The notes under the pieces: generated by a model
Seen by the model: the letters and a program-made list of their open reading frames with translations, nothing else
Databases searched by the model: none
What the model was told of the DNA's origin: nothing
Translations under genes and position numbers: made by a program
Assembly: GCF_901709675.1 (NCBI RefSeq)
Contig: NC_051094.1
Location: 14,203,501 to 14,267,500 of the forward strand
DNA from: Syngnathus acus
Lineage: Eukaryota > Chordata > Actinopteri > Syngnathiformes > Syngnathidae
Direction of reading: 5' to 3'
Length of the DNA stretch: 64,000 nucleotides
In this document: positions 24,090-41,085 of the stretch, in pieces
Layout: every line of letters begins with the position of its first letter
Numbering within the stretch: position 1 is the stretch's first letter

Positions 24090-24233
24090 ACTACAATTAA
24101 ACTCCGATGCAGAGGGAGGCGATGTGACATCGACAGAAAATTTTTTTGGGGGCTCCATCATAACGGAGACGACAGGCCAGGAAGAAGCTGCCCACTACTA
24201 TTTGTTTACGAGGCGACAACCTAAAACAACACA
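24090..24233 (+). promoter_or_regulatory. Probable noncoding first exon and promoter zone of zbtb26
   Basis: A GC-richer stretch ends in the splice donor ACA|GTGAGTG at 24234. The zbtb26 coding exon has a good acceptor (ATCAACAG) at 25924, 27 bases before the ATG, so an upstream untranslated exon must exist. This is the best candidate seen. Exon limits are inferred. Confidence 0.4.
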
Positions 24234-24674
24234 GTGAGTGTTTTTAAATGATCAATGCAATTATAGCTAGCCAGCCACTAAGCCGTTTGTTGTGATGCTG
24301 AGGTAGGGTCAAATAGCGCAAGAGGACAGGCAATCTTTCATTGTTAGCACGTAGCATCAGCTCGTGGTTTTCATGGCGAATCACTTTTTCAACAAGCCAA
24401 ATATTCGTCAGTGGGAAATAAACCTTTTTATTGTTTGAATAATGTCACATTGCCCACATGCCCAACTTCGTTAAAACGACAATTATAGAATACAAGAAAT
24501 CTTTCTTAAGAACAAGTTATGTGTGTATAACCAGAACGTTATATTCAGGGCACATACATATGATTTGTTTCACAAATCGTCATTATATTTCGAAAATGTC
24601 CTTAATGTAATTTGATCCACCATAATCATTGCCGTAGTGCAATCGTTTTTGTGTAAACGGACTAATTTTAAATG

Positions 24675-25540
24675 CCGTATTTTCCGGACTATAAGGCGCA
24701 CCTAAAAACCTAAAATTCTCTCAAAAGCCGACAGTGCGCCTTATAGTCCAGTGCGCCTTATATATGGATCAATTGATGAATTCGTTGATCCATACTGGTT
24801 GTACACAGTGCTCTGCCAAAATGTTTCAGTACGTTTTAGTACGACTAGTAAATTACAAGGTCGCATCGCTTCCCAACATTACGGCAACTGTAGTCAGGGG
24901 GCGTCACCGAATAGCTGTTGTACCCGCGAGGCTATTTCATTTCAAAATAGGCTGCTCCGTTAATGTTTCGAGTAAATTTACGGATTGATATGGAAGGGAA
25001 GCATAGGTAAGCAGTACCAATGCGTTAGATCGAACTTTAGTCAGTTCCGATCATTTTATAGGAGATCGTTTGAGAAACGCGATTGTTTACACTTTGCTGA
25101 GGCTCATGGGAGATTGCGAGCTGAGGCTCATGGGACTTTGCGGATGGCTAATGCTATAACGATAGCTGCTATACGTACCAGGCTATTTCATGTCAAAATA
25201 GGCTGCTCTGTTAATGTTTCGAGTAAATCTACGGATCGATATGGAAGGGAAACATAGGTAAGCAGTACCAATGCGTTAGATTGAACTTTAGTCAGTTCCG
25301 ATCATTTTATAGGAGATCGTTTGAGAAACGCGATTGTTTACACTTTGCTGAGGCTCATGGGAGATTGCGAGCTGAGGCTCGTGGGACTTTGCGGATGGCT
25401 AATGCTATAACGATAGCTGCTATACGTACCAGGCTATTTCATGTCAAAATAGGCTGCTCTGTTAATGTTTCGAGTAAATCTACGGATCGATATGGAAGGG
25501 AAACATAGGTAAGTAGTACCAATGCGTTAAGTCATCAGAA
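24675..25540. mobile_element. MITE with CCGTATTTTCCGGACTATAA end and internal 251-bp tandem units
   Basis: The left end CCGTATTTTCCGGACTATAA is repeated inside at ~24740 as an inverted GCCTTATAGTCC. From ~24930 the sequence is repeated with a period of 251 bp: GTAAGCAGTACCAATGCGTT begins at 25007 and 25258, and a slightly changed form at 25509. A related copy in reverse lies at 42963-43637. It is in the first intron of zbtb26. Confidence 0.75.
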
Positions 25541-25951
25541 AAATAAATACTCAAGTGCCGATACCTGAAAAATCTACTGTAACACAGTAACAAAGTATTT
25601 GTGTCTATAATTTTTGGAAAAACCAATTCCTCCCTGAGAACTGTGCGTTCTCACACTTGCTCAGTCACTGCTGTTGTTTCCATATACTTTACAGTACATC
25701 TTCATTCCACTTTTTACACATTTTATGTTACAGCCTTATCCCAAAATGTCATATTGCTTTCTGCAAAATGCTACCCACAAAAAAAGTATTCGATTTTGAA
25801 ATGAGGCTGCTATGTGGATCACTCACTGTCACATGACACCTAATTTATTAAACACTGCGTTTGGAATAAACTTTTTATTGCATATAAAATTAATGATGGT
25901 GTTCATACTTACTATCATCAACAGGTGTATTGCCGCCCCCTGTAGCTCACT

Positions 25952-27268
25952 ATGGCCCAGAACCAGGTGATCCTGCAGTTTCACTTTGCCACGTTTGGCG
26001 ACTCCATGCTACAGAAGATGAACCTCCTTCGACAACAGCGACGCTTCTGTGACGTCACTGTACGCATCAACCAGCTTACAGTTCCCGGTCATAAGGTGGT
26101 TTTTGCCGCTGGTTCATCTTTCCTTCGAGACCAATTCTTCCTTCAGCAGGACTCCAATGAAGTGCAGATCTCCATGATTCAGGAGGCAACGGTTGGCCAG
26201 CAGCTGCTGCTGTCCTGCTACACGGGCCAACTTGAGTTTCCTGAACTAGAGCTGGTGAATTACCTGACAGTGGCCAGCTTCCTCCAAATGGGCCACATTG
26301 TTGAGCAGTGTACTCAAGCACTAAATAAGTTCATCAAGCCACAAACTTCCCACAGGCTGGAAGATAGTGAGATAAGAAGGGCAAGCAAGGAGCAAGCTTT
26401 GAAAGAACAGGAAAACTGCCAGGTGCAGACTGTCCAGAAGGGGGAGCTCGTAGAGGATGATATCAGTACCGATGATGACGACGATGATGAAGATGATGTC
26501 ATTATACAACCCAAATCCCCTCCTCTGATTTCGGACGCACCGCCCAGGTATGATGTGGAAGAGAGTGACATAAGCATAGTCAAGGTGGAGTCTATGGAGC
26601 CTACCTTTCCCAGCAGCTCTCCAGCTGCCCTGCGCTCACCCGAGCCCCAACATTCCCTCATCAATTCCACAGTAGACAGTCGAGGGAGCGAAATGATGGC
26701 GCCCCCTAGCTTGCCAGATGACCCCTCCAGTCCCTCTTCGCCGTCCAATCCTGCAGATAGACCCGGCGTTCACCAGAGGAGTTATGACAAACCCCTCCAG
26801 TGGTACCACCAGTGTCCCAAGTGCAGCCGCGTCTTCCGGCAGCTGGAAAAATATGCCAACCACCTGAAGATGCACAAGCTCTTTATGTGCCTGCTGTGTG
26901 GCAAGACCTTCACGCAGAAGGGCAACCTGCATCGACACATGCGCGTCCACGCGGGCATCAAACCCTTCCAGTGTAAGATCTGTGGGAAGACCTTCACCCA
27001 AAAGTGCTCTTTACTGGATCACCTGAATCTGCACAGCGGGGACAAGCCTCACCGCTGTAACTACTGTGACATGATGTTCGCTCACAAGCCTGTTCTCCGC
27101 AAGCACCTCAAACAGATCCACGGCAAGAACAGCTTTGACAACGCACACGAAGGTAACCTGCACGACGGTGGGCCTGAGGAGAATGACACCACCGGGCCCT
27201 TTTTCATTCACTCGAACAATTATGAGAAAGACCTAAAGGAAGCATACTATGGAAAATTGACTTTTTAA
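25952..27268 (+). CDS. zbtb26: Zinc finger and BTB domain-containing protein 26
   Basis: This is a BTB-zinc finger transcription factor, probably a nuclear repressor. One uninterrupted exon codes for 438 residues (human ZBTB26 has about 441). The BTB/POZ domain covers ~8-128 (MLQKMNLLRQQRRFCDVTV, HKVVFAAGSSFLRDQF). The acidic linker has a run of ten D/E near residue 170 and a short conserved region EPQHSLINSTVDSR. Four C2H2 fingers span ~286-390 (HQCPKC, FMCLLCGKTFTQKGNLHRHM, FQCKICGKTFTQKCSL, HRCNYCDMMFAHKPVLRKHL). ZBTB26 is preferred to its relative ZBTB6 from the sequence of fingers 2-4. The start is the first ATG after the acceptor at 25924. The 3' UTR is cut by a Tc1 element 14 bases after the stop. 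Confidence 0.96.
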   Translation: MAQNQVILQFHFATFGDSMLQKMNLLRQQRRFCDVTVRINQLTVPGHKVVFAAGSSFLRDQFFLQQDSNEVQISMIQEATVGQQLLLSCYTGQLEFPELELVNYLTVASFLQMGHIVEQCTQALNKFIKPQTSHRLEDSEIRRASKEQALKEQENCQVQTVQKGELVEDDISTDDDDDDEDDVIIQPKSPPLISDAPPRYDVEESDISIVKVESMEPTFPSSSPAALRSPEPQHSLINSTVDSRGSEMMAPPSLPDDPSSPSSPSNPADRPGVHQRSYDKPLQWYHQCPKCSRVFRQLEKYANHLKMHKLFMCLLCGKTFTQKGNLHRHMRVHAGIKPFQCKICGKTFTQKCSLLDHLNLHSGDKPHRCNYCDMMFAHKPVLRKHLKQIHGKNSFDNAHEGNLHDGGPEENDTTGPFFIHSNNYEKDLKEAYYGKLTF

Positions 27269-27448
27269 TGTTTCTACACACATAGAGTGCCTTGCGAAAG
27301 TATTCGGCCCTCTTGAACCTTTCAACATTTCGCCACATTTCAGGCTTCAAACATAGATAAAAAAGTTTCATTTTTTGTCAAGAATCAACAAGTGGGACAC
27401 AATCGTGAAGTGGAACAAAATTTATTGGATAATTTAAACTTTTTTAAC

Positions 27449-27454
27449 AAATAA
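27449..27454 (+). terminator. AATAAA inside the Tc1 end, usable by zbtb26
   Basis: It is 181 bases after the zbtb26 stop and in the correct orientation. Confidence 0.35.
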
Positions 27455-27498
27455 AAAACTGAAAGGTGGGGCGTGCAATATTATTCGGCCCCCTTGCG

Positions 27499-28406
27499 CT
27501 AATACTTTGTAGTGCCACCTTTTGCTGCAATTACAGCTGCAAGTCGCTTGGGGTATGTCGCTATCAGTTTTGCACATCGAGAGACTGGAATTCTTGCCCA
27601 TTCTTCCTTGCAAAACAGCTCGAGCTCAGTGAGGTTGGATGGAGAGCGTTTGTGAACAGCAGTCTTCAGCTCTTTCCACAGATTCTCGATTGGATTCAGG
27701 TCTGGACTTTGACTTGGCCATTCTAACACCTGGATACGTCTATTTGTGAACCATTCCATTTGGCTCCATCCATCTTCCCTTCAATTTTAGCCATCTTCCC
27801 TGTCCCTGCTGAAGAAAAGCAGGCCCAAACCATGATGCTGCCGCCACCATGTTTGACAGTGGGGATGGTGTGTTCAGGGTGATGAGCTGTGTTGCTTTTA
27901 CGCCAAACATATCGTTTTGCATTGTGGCCAAAAAGTTCGATTTTGGTTTCATCTGACCAGAGCACCTTCTTCCACATGTTTGGTGCGTCTCCCAGGTGGC
28001 TTGTGGCAAACTTTAAACGAGACTTTTTATGGATATCTTTGAGAAATGGCTTTCTTCTTGCCACTCTTCCATAAAGGCCAGATTTGTGCAGTGCACGACT
28101 GATTGTTGTCCTATGGACAGACTCTCCCACCTCAGCTGTAGTTATCTGCAGTTCATCCAGAGTGATCATGGGCCTCTTGGCTGCATCTCTGATCAGTCTT
28201 CTCCTTGTTTGAGATGAAAGTTTGGAGGGACGGCCGGGTCTTGGTAGATTTGCAGTGGTCTGATACTCCTTCCATTTCAATATAATTGCTTGCACAGTGC
28301 TCCTTGAGATGTTTAAAGCTTGGGAAATCTTTTTGGATCCAAATCCGGCTTTAAACTTCTCCACAACAGTATCTCGGACCTGCCTGGTGTGTTCCTTTGT
28401 CTTCAT
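27499..28406 (-). pseudogene. Tc1 transposase, internally deleted
   Basis: The N-terminal part (28406-27723, 227 codons) has the paired-like DNA-binding region (SKKISQALNISRSTVQ, GRPSK) and the first catalytic Asp in LWSDETK. The C-terminal part (27759-27499, another frame) has [15 protein letters not shown] with the catalytic Glu. About 35 residues between GKMDG and the second part, including the second catalytic Asp region, are missing and the frame is changed. The enzyme must be inactive. Confidence 0.92.
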
Positions 28407-28798
28407 GGTTCTCTCTGCGCTTTAAACAGAACCCTGAGACTATCAAAGAGCAGGTGCATTTATACGGAGACTTGATTACACACAGGAGCATTCTATTTAT
28501 CATCATCAGTCATTTAGGACAACATTGGATCATTCAAAGATCCTCACTGAACTTCTGGAGTGAGTTTGCTGCACTGAAAGTAAAGGGGCCGAATAATATT
28601 GCACACCCCACTTTTCAGTTTTTTATTTGTTAAAAAAGTTTAAATTATCCAATACATTTTGTTCCACTTCACAATTGTGTCCCACTTGTTGTTGATTCTT
28701 GACAAAAAATTAGAATTTTATATCTTTATGTTTGAAGCCTGAAATGTGGCGAAATGTTGAAAGGTTCAAGGGGGCCGAATACTTCGCAAGCCACTGTA

Positions 28799-31190
28799 GT
28801 TGATGCCTGTCCATCCATCAAGTGCGAAATTAAACAACCAAGTCAAATTCTATTTTTTTTTTTTTTGCCAAATTCTAAAAATGTGTCTTTTAGCAACCTC
28901 TTGTGCACTTCTGCCGCTCTGTTATAAAACAGGGGTGCTAATAATAACCAACCAAGTCAAGGCTGGCTGACATTCCCGAAAGAACAAACCACTTTGACGT
29001 GGCACCAATCATCTCAAAGCCGACACAAAAGCAGACCTGTGGTATAAGCGCGGATTAGTATTCACTAATATTGTCTCACCAGTATTAGCTGAAAAGTTAG
29101 TGATGTGATGTGAGGTGTGGGGTATTTGTGTTTGACAATGTCAGGTGCTACCTTGCTACATTAACTGTTAAGATGATGAAATGCTGCCTCCATAAATGAC
29201 CATGCAATGGAATCTCTCAAGCTGAGCCGTGATTGGTCCTTACCTTCCTGAGAAACTATGATAGCTTCTGTAAACAGCAAGTGGCAAAATGGCCGTGCTT
29301 GTAGATGGATATAACTAGGGCTGTGTTATATCATATAACTAATGGATTTTGCTGCTTAATTCAAGTCCCATAAACAATATTAATTTGAATGCAGTGTTTA
29401 GACTGGTGAGGCTTACAGAGCAGCATTATTGTCAAGCAATTTTTTGACTTGACTCCCATTTTAAGAAAGAATTTGAGGAAGGAATTGAAAAGCAATCTTG
29501 TGTTGCATGCATGAAGTCTGCAAGTTAAAATAAAATAATTGGGTAATAATTAAAGTACGAAAACAATTTGTAAAGATGTAGTGACCAATGAAGAGAATTT
29601 TCTTCTGCTGGTTAAGTTTCTCTGCCAACAATCAACTCAGCATTTGTACATCTACCACCATTTTGGACAGCTGTATACTAATAAACTCAAAACACATTCA
29701 AAATGCATTTGTATTCACCCAATGTGCATTGGATGTAACACTACTTTCCAAAAAAAAAAAAAAAAACCTCCACAGCTGATGCGAAATGTTGGTCATGTTT
29801 CAAAACTTGTATTATTGCACTTAAAGTAGCAGATACGCTTTGCACATTATAAATATTCATGGTCTTATTATTTTCCCTGCCGTTTCACTTCTTAATATCT
29901 GAAGGGGGGGGCAGTTACTTCTGTGACGATCTTAAGAATTACATATCGTTTTAATTATGGTTATCATCCGTTACCCTCTTGAAAATCAACCTGTCATATT
30001 TTGACTCCCCCTTCCCAAAAAATATACCAATGACATCTGCTAATATCAACAACATCCTTAGTAGTTAGACAGATTATTCAATTCTAACCCTGAAATGAAA
30101 TTATAGAACATTATAATCAGTAAGTGATTCAGTTTTTTGTGTTTTCTGGAAAAACTGGAAAAATATTTCAGGCCATTATCTTTAGTGACAGGTCATCAGT
30201 TATCCTGTTTATGTAACTTGCTATAGATAACGTAAAATGTACTTCACGCTGGAGCATTGTGACGACCATAAAGCTTCTCAAACAGGCGCTGAACTGTAGG
30301 TGGGGAGAGAAAACTGGCAATTTTGCAGTGCTGCTCCAATGACAATTGATGAAATATCACTTTTGGGACACCCTTTAACTTGTCCAAGTGTGATGCAGTA
30401 TGATTTGGGTTGCTGTGTTGCTTATATTAGCTTTAATCGGGTTTTTTTTCATTTGTTTTTTATTTAAAGTTTTAAGAATGTCATTTTCCATATATATTAG
30501 ACTGTTGTCAAAGTACAGCTTGTTGTCTGCAACTGTGATAGCCTTTATGCCAAAAATTTGGATAACTTTATTTTTTATCAAAAACTCAAGGCCAGTGATG
30601 TGATTTTCATGATTACAAAATGACTAAAACTTACAAAAGGGATGCTGCTGACTTTACATTTCTTCAAGAAAGACTGATTTAACTTAATTGTGTATGTCTC
30701 AGTGCTTGCTGAACTTGGCTTCTTTATAGGGAATAACTGGTTGATGTTTCAGTATCACTTTATCACTGTGGACTTCTTTCATCATATTGTACATGCATTC
30801 ATTCTGCACTTGAACGCCCAGCATTGAAACAAATTAAACTGAACAGAAAACCCGAAACATATCAGTATGTTATATATACTCTTTATGTATAAGTAGCATT
30901 TTCTGTGTACAAGTATGTTGAGACAATAAATACCAGGCGCTGCTTTGTTCGATTTGAAGAGTTGACACTCAGTTAACAGTTCTCTCTTCTTTTGTAAAAA
31001 AAAAAAAAAAAAGCTTAGCCCAAAACATTTGTAATAAACATTAAAATACTGTACTTGAAACACTGTTATTACTGTAGTTACAGTACAATGTCATTTCTTC
31101 TACACATTGTTCATGTAGACTCCAATTGTTGTTCAATATAATGACAATAAATATTTAAATATGGAGTTGTTTCTTTACAAGGATTGACTG
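28799..31190. other. AT-rich spacer, possibly former zbtb26 3' UTR
   Basis: No gene is recognised. Several AATAAA signals occur on the plus strand near 30925, 31031 and 31143, so the stretch may be the original 3' UTR. A fish interspersed repeat fragment (GAGAAACTATGAT...CAGCAAGTGGCAAAATGGCCG) lies at 29225-29470, and a weaker relative at 60060-60200. Confidence 0.4.
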
Positions 31191-31228
31191 ATGGTTTCAT
31201 ATTCATAGCTGTCACCCCCCCTGCTAAA

Positions 31229-31540
31229 TATATACACTGCCGTTCAAAAGTTTGGGGTCACAAAATTGTTTGGGTGACCCCAAACTTTTGAACGGTAGTG
31301 TATATATTTATTTAGATAATTATTTATAGATTATATATATAATCTTCTGTGTAAAAAATCTTATAATATATATGTATACTTATATTCATAGATTTTTTAT
31401 AATCTTATACAAATATAAGATATAATTTATAATATTTAATTCATAATATTTTATTATAATAATATTTACACTACCGTTCAAAGGTTTGGGGTCACCCAAA
31501 CAATTTTGTGACCCCAAACTTTTGAACGGTAGTGTATATG
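31229..31540. mobile_element. Two short foldback MITEs in opposite orientation
   Basis: At 31229-31306 and 31467-31539 nearly perfect hairpins of the form ACACT(A/G)CCGTTCAAAAG...TTTTGAACGGTAGTGT occur. Their loops, AAAATTGTTTGG and CCAAACAATTTT, are reverse complements, so the second copy is inverted. The ends resemble Tc1/mariner-derived MITEs. Confidence 0.85.
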
Positions 31541-32202
31541 TAAACTTTATATAAACTTTATTACAGGCTCTTGGCCCACAGGGTAGAAAACAAACATCAC
31601 ATACATTAAAATAAATAAAAGTACATAATAATAATAAATAATGACTCATGGTTTATTAGACCGATGCTTCCCAATCAAGATGTGGTGTAACATTTTATCT
31701 GGGGCGCAACTGGAATTTACTTAGTCTGTCCAAAAATACACTGGTCAACAGGAAATTTTAATCCGATATGGATCTGTGTCCCCAAAAGTAAAAGTGCGCT
31801 TCCGCTAGATGTCAGTATGTACTATGTTGTTGCTTGTGATCCCCCACATATACACCATAGAAGAAGAGAAAAGGAAAAAAAAAAAAAAAAGAGCTACGGC
31901 AAGTCAGAGAAAAATCACTGGATTAAGGGACCGTCATTTCTATTTAGTTCCAATTTGTTATGTTCGTCATATGCATGCGTTTGCGTGTTCATTTTTCAAT
32001 TATCAGCGTGAGTACGTAAATTCACTTTGGTGGTTGAATACGCAGTAATTCTGCGACCACACTGCTAGCCTGGCAAGCTAACGGTAAATTTAAGAGTTTT
32101 TCTCGACAAAAACTCCAGAATGAGAAATCCAACAGTTAGTTAACCCATCTTGGTTTGTGAAAACTAGTCGGCGGATCTTCCTTCGTGAGACACGACTGCA
32201 GA

Positions 32203-34289
<2,087 letters not shown>

Positions 34290-35716
34290 TGTGGATTTGA
34301 CTTCACCGTGGACTTGTTCAGTAGGTCCCCATCCTGCTTTGGCCCCATCTCCCCGCCTCCCCTCATTGGTGCTAATGAGTCTAGCTGCTCGTAAGAAAAA
34401 GACTTCAACACTTGGATTTTCTCTTTTACAACCAACACCACTCAGCCTGTTTGGGAAGTACTCAACAGGCGATGCTCAATTGTTTTTAATTATGCTTTAT
34501 TTTTTTACATGAGTAGATCATTTTACTAAGAATATATTAGGATTTTTGAATGTCTGGCTTTTTTAAGAAAACCTCAAACAACAGACGGTATTGTGGTTAA
34601 TGCTGACCTAGTTTAGGATTATTCACAAAGTGGTGTGCACATCATTCAGGTCTTGGGAATTTCTTTTATTCCTATGTGTTTTTAAGTCACCAGTATTATC
34701 TGAAGTCCAAACTCAATTTTTGTCATTTTGTTCACATTTTCATTGCGACAAGGAAACTAGTTGGGCTTTGAAAGTCTCAGGTAATTAAAATAGCCTTACA
34801 AAGATCAAAAGCAGTTTTGAAGGATGCTGTCGGCGGGCTATTCATTTAACAATGTTTATAAATTTTTGTAGTTGTGATTTCCAGTGCTGATGTAAAACTG
34901 CACTTCATCATAAGACAAATTGTTATTCTAATATTTTGTCAATTTTTTTTATCTAAAAAACACCTCATTAGTGGTATAAACTCAAACTGAGCATTCATTT
35001 ATGATTAGCATTGAAAGTATCTCTCATCACACATGTATAGGAGACCATAAAAATGCATTGATCGATAATCTTGCGACGGAAATTCAGGTGTCCTCAATGC
35101 GGTGTCCTCTGAGTGTATATTATGAACCAATCTCAGATTTTATTCCTCCTAAAGGGAAACTGGATTCCATGAAATGATCCAAAACAGAAGCTGCCATTAA
35201 GAAGAACATGCTTGAAGATCCGTAACTTACTGTGACGGAACTGTTGTTCATGTTTTCTGTTAAGATAAGCTTCAGTAGAAGGTTTCTGTTTTGTGGAAAC
35301 AAATCAGCTGGAGCATGCTTAGATTTTTTGCATTGCCATTTTCTTGCGAATGTCATTGCACTCCACTTTTCACGCACAATTATGTTGTTTAAATTAAACA
35401 TTTAATCCTACACTTGTGGTGCTTGTGATTTTTAAGAGAACATATGTTGTAATTGTAATTATAAGTCCCAGATATGAAAATAACGGGCCACGGACATAAA
35501 ACTATTATATGTGCAGCAGATGTCAGGCTCGTCTTGTACTTTAAATATATTTTTGTCAAGTCAGAAATGGGTTCTTTTTCAGTTTCTTAATGTCCTCTGG
35601 GAAAAAGAAAAACAGGTAAAGGTTTTTCTATGGTTGGCCACAATGTAATGACCATGGAACAATTTTGGTCCTAAATCGAGAATATCTTAAGTGGATTTTT
35701 AGATTTCTCTTTTCAT
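34290..35716. other. Convergent spacer holding the 3' UTRs of gucd1 (+) and upb1 (-)
   Basis: AT-rich sequence with no gene seen. No strong AATAAA was located close to the gucd1 stop. Confidence 0.5.
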
Positions 35717-38622
<2,906 letters not shown>

Positions 38623-39840
38623 TTTTGCCGCTCTGGTTTTTCAGGATTCAGCATAGCGAAATGTCAGTTTCTGCTAGTTTATGTATCGTTGCCAGTACTG
38701 CGTCACATTGACTCTTCCCACTTCTGTTTGCTAAAGTTGCTTATTAACTGACTTGGAGAGTCTCTTAGTTCATATGCAATAACAATCATTGGAATATGTC
38801 AAAATTGGCCCTGCAAAGTTTCAACAAGTGAAAAAATTATTCAGATTTTGTTATCACTCCTGCATGTTATGCAATTCAAATGATTGATCTTGCGCTGGGT
38901 TTTGGAACAGAAATTACAGTTGAGATGATCCAGCCAGCACAAACAGACTATTTAACTTTTAATGATTAACGTGTAGCAGTGATTCACAGAAGGCAAAATA
39001 TGGATGGTTCATCAAGAAAAACTGTATCCAAACGCACTTTTGGTTACCTTGGTTTTATTCTAGCAAAAAAAGAGCTCTACGCACCTCTTTGTAGAGACGC
39101 CCTGGGCACGTAGCGTGTTGACAGCCATCTTGGTTCGGCCACCTACTAGTTTTAAGATGGCTTTTCTTGGTCAGATGTTGACAAATAGACATTACTCTTA
39201 CAATTTTCCAGAGTCGATACTGATGAAAAGTAAATAAATCCATCCGACATCTCACTCTTGGCTTGCCTTTTTGTTGTGTTTTCCCCTCCTACCCTATGGT
39301 CCCCTCCTAATTAGAAAGAAAATAATAAAAGACAGATTTCAACTCATAAGCAAGCATTTTGGCGTATTACTAAATAGCAAGTGGTGGGTCCAAGGGACGA
39401 CCCAGTTAATGATTTGACGTCCATACATTTCTCAAACCTTGCAATATTGCTTCCTTTACCCATTAGTACTTTATGGGTTAAATGCAGAGGACACATTTCA
39501 GCACGCCCAGATGTGTGTGTGACAATCATTGGGACTTTAATCTTTAATGCTTGAGTCACAAAAAGCTTCACTGTCCCTTTGTGACATTCAGCCTTTTTAT
39601 TGGCCAAGAATAGTGTCAAAGGAAAAGTGTTAACCCTTTACCACACAAAAAAAAAGAAAAACACTTAAGATCAGGGGATGTTGGAGAATATTTGTCAATT
39701 TTTGCAATTGTCCTGTGTGTTGTTAAATGTTGAACAGAGGCTGAGATGTACCGAAGTCAAATTCCTTGTTTGGCATGCTCAAACCTGGCCAATAAAAATT
39801 CTTGAATCTGGCACCAATGACGCATACGCGGGTGAAAGGT
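38623..39840. other. Spacer upstream of upb1
   Basis: It contains the upb1 promoter side, but no clear promoter element was seen. No other gene is recognised. Confidence 0.4.
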
Positions 39841-40087
39841 TTTTTGCACGCCACCTTGGTTTGTTAGTTTGCTGGGCAACAACAACATTAAACGTCCCAC
39901 GGTCCTTCGCTAGAGGGCGCCCAGGACCTCCCTCAAATGACATCATCGTTACGTAGCAGGAAGTAAAGCGGCGACAAAACCGTGCTTGGTATAAAATCTC
40001 AAACAGGAGCGGCTGCATCAGATAAACACGCAACTTATATGGCGAATCGGTAACATTAGCGACACGACAACCGCAGCGACGAAAGAG
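39841..40087 (+). promoter_or_regulatory. Promoter-like segment with TATA box and possible noncoding exon
   Basis: TATAAAA at 39990-39996 is followed by a segment ending CGAAAGAG|GTAAGT, a good splice donor at 40088. Upstream are ACGTCCCACGGTCC and AGAGGGCGCC (the latter like part of a CTCF site). The segment 39841-40020 is repeated at 47801-47969. It may be the first exon of the zinc-finger gene downstream; the link is inference. Confidence 0.45.
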
Positions 40088-40089
40088 GT

Positions 40090-41085
40090 AAGTTACAACA
40101 ATGGGCCTAAGTTATCATGTTTGTAACGTAATTTGTAGTACTGCTTGCTTGCAGTACAGAAGTGCAGTCCGCTTTCATTAGCATGGTAGCTATTAGCTGA
40201 TTATCCTCGACGAATGTTCGATCTCAAATGAGCCATCATCACGTGCTGGTTCTTGCCTGTACCAAGAGTAATACTGTACTGTGGAAAAACTCAAAGTGGA
40301 GGATTAGCAGTGATGCTTTCAGGCAGGCATGCTCCCGATTTTAAATCTCAATGCCACCAGATGGTAACGCGTAAGCACGTTTGCTAAAACAGGTCCGATG
40401 TGTCGTTTTGTGTATTGGGTTAGTTTAATTTCACGTTGTAAACAAAACAAGTTGAAGTTGACATCTGTTGTGAATTTTTATTCTGGTGTCATGCAATGTA
40501 TATCTCACTAGTAAGCCGAAGTGTGGCCGGGTCAGGTTCGTGCGGGATTGTTTGGGGCTTGGTCCAGGAATGTAGGCTCATCGGCACCAGACATTAACAA
40601 CTGCTAAGATATGCACCGTGTAGAGTTAGGGAGGCTGACTGGGGGGGGTCATAGATCATCCAACAGCCCCGTGTGCACGCACCCGAGTGAAGGGAATCGC
40701 GGGGGTATACGTTTTAGGGGGAGAGTAGACAAAGGGACTCGACATCTTTGCTCGGGCGCGAGACACTTCTCTCTGACATCGGTTGAATAAAATCTTTCCC
40801 CAATCAGCCGTGTGTGACTGAAGTTTTCCTTCCCCAAGCCAGCCACTTTTTCACCGTTTGTTTGGAAGACCAGCTGACCATCGAAGAGAATTCACCACAC
40901 ATCCGTTGCGTGTTGTTTGAGATGTCCGTCGATGAACAAACAAAGATGCAGAATTACAGTTGGTTCGTTATTGGCAAGATCTTTGGTTATTGAATGGTGG
41001 TCAGTACACGCGGCACTACAGCTGATCTACACATATATGAACATGAAAAAGTATATGAGTTTGTCTAACCCAATATGTACACATA
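40090..41085. other. Spacer with possible old LTR piece
   Basis: No gene is seen. Around 40560-40860 a GC-richer stretch with GTTGAATAAAATCTTTCCCC and a CTGAAGTTTTCCTTCCCC end looks like the R-U5 part of an LTR, but no second copy is in the window to prove it. Confidence 0.3.

Larger units (their letters stand above)
27283..28798 (-). mobile_element. Tc1/mariner transposon, defective
   Basis: The ends TAGAGTGCCTTGCGAAAGTA and (complement) TACAGTGGCTTGCGAAGTA form long terminal inverted repeats of ~200 bp, bounded by TA as expected. It contains a broken transposase on the minus strand. It supplies AATAAA at 27449-27454 in the sense of zbtb26. Confidence 0.95.

Noticed and set aside
24033-25508. 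Repeated frames of 60-90 codons with near-identical sequence
   Set aside because: They come from the 251-bp tandem units of a MITE. The repeated protein is a by-product of repeated DNA.
26314-26748. A 144-codon Ser-rich minus-strand frame
   Set aside because: It is antisense to the acidic linker of zbtb26; the Ser run is the complement of Asp codons.
31229-31540. Repeated hairpins considered as a CRISPR array
   Set aside because: This is a vertebrate genome, only two palindromes are present, and they have transposon-like ends. No array with regular spacers was found anywhere in the window.
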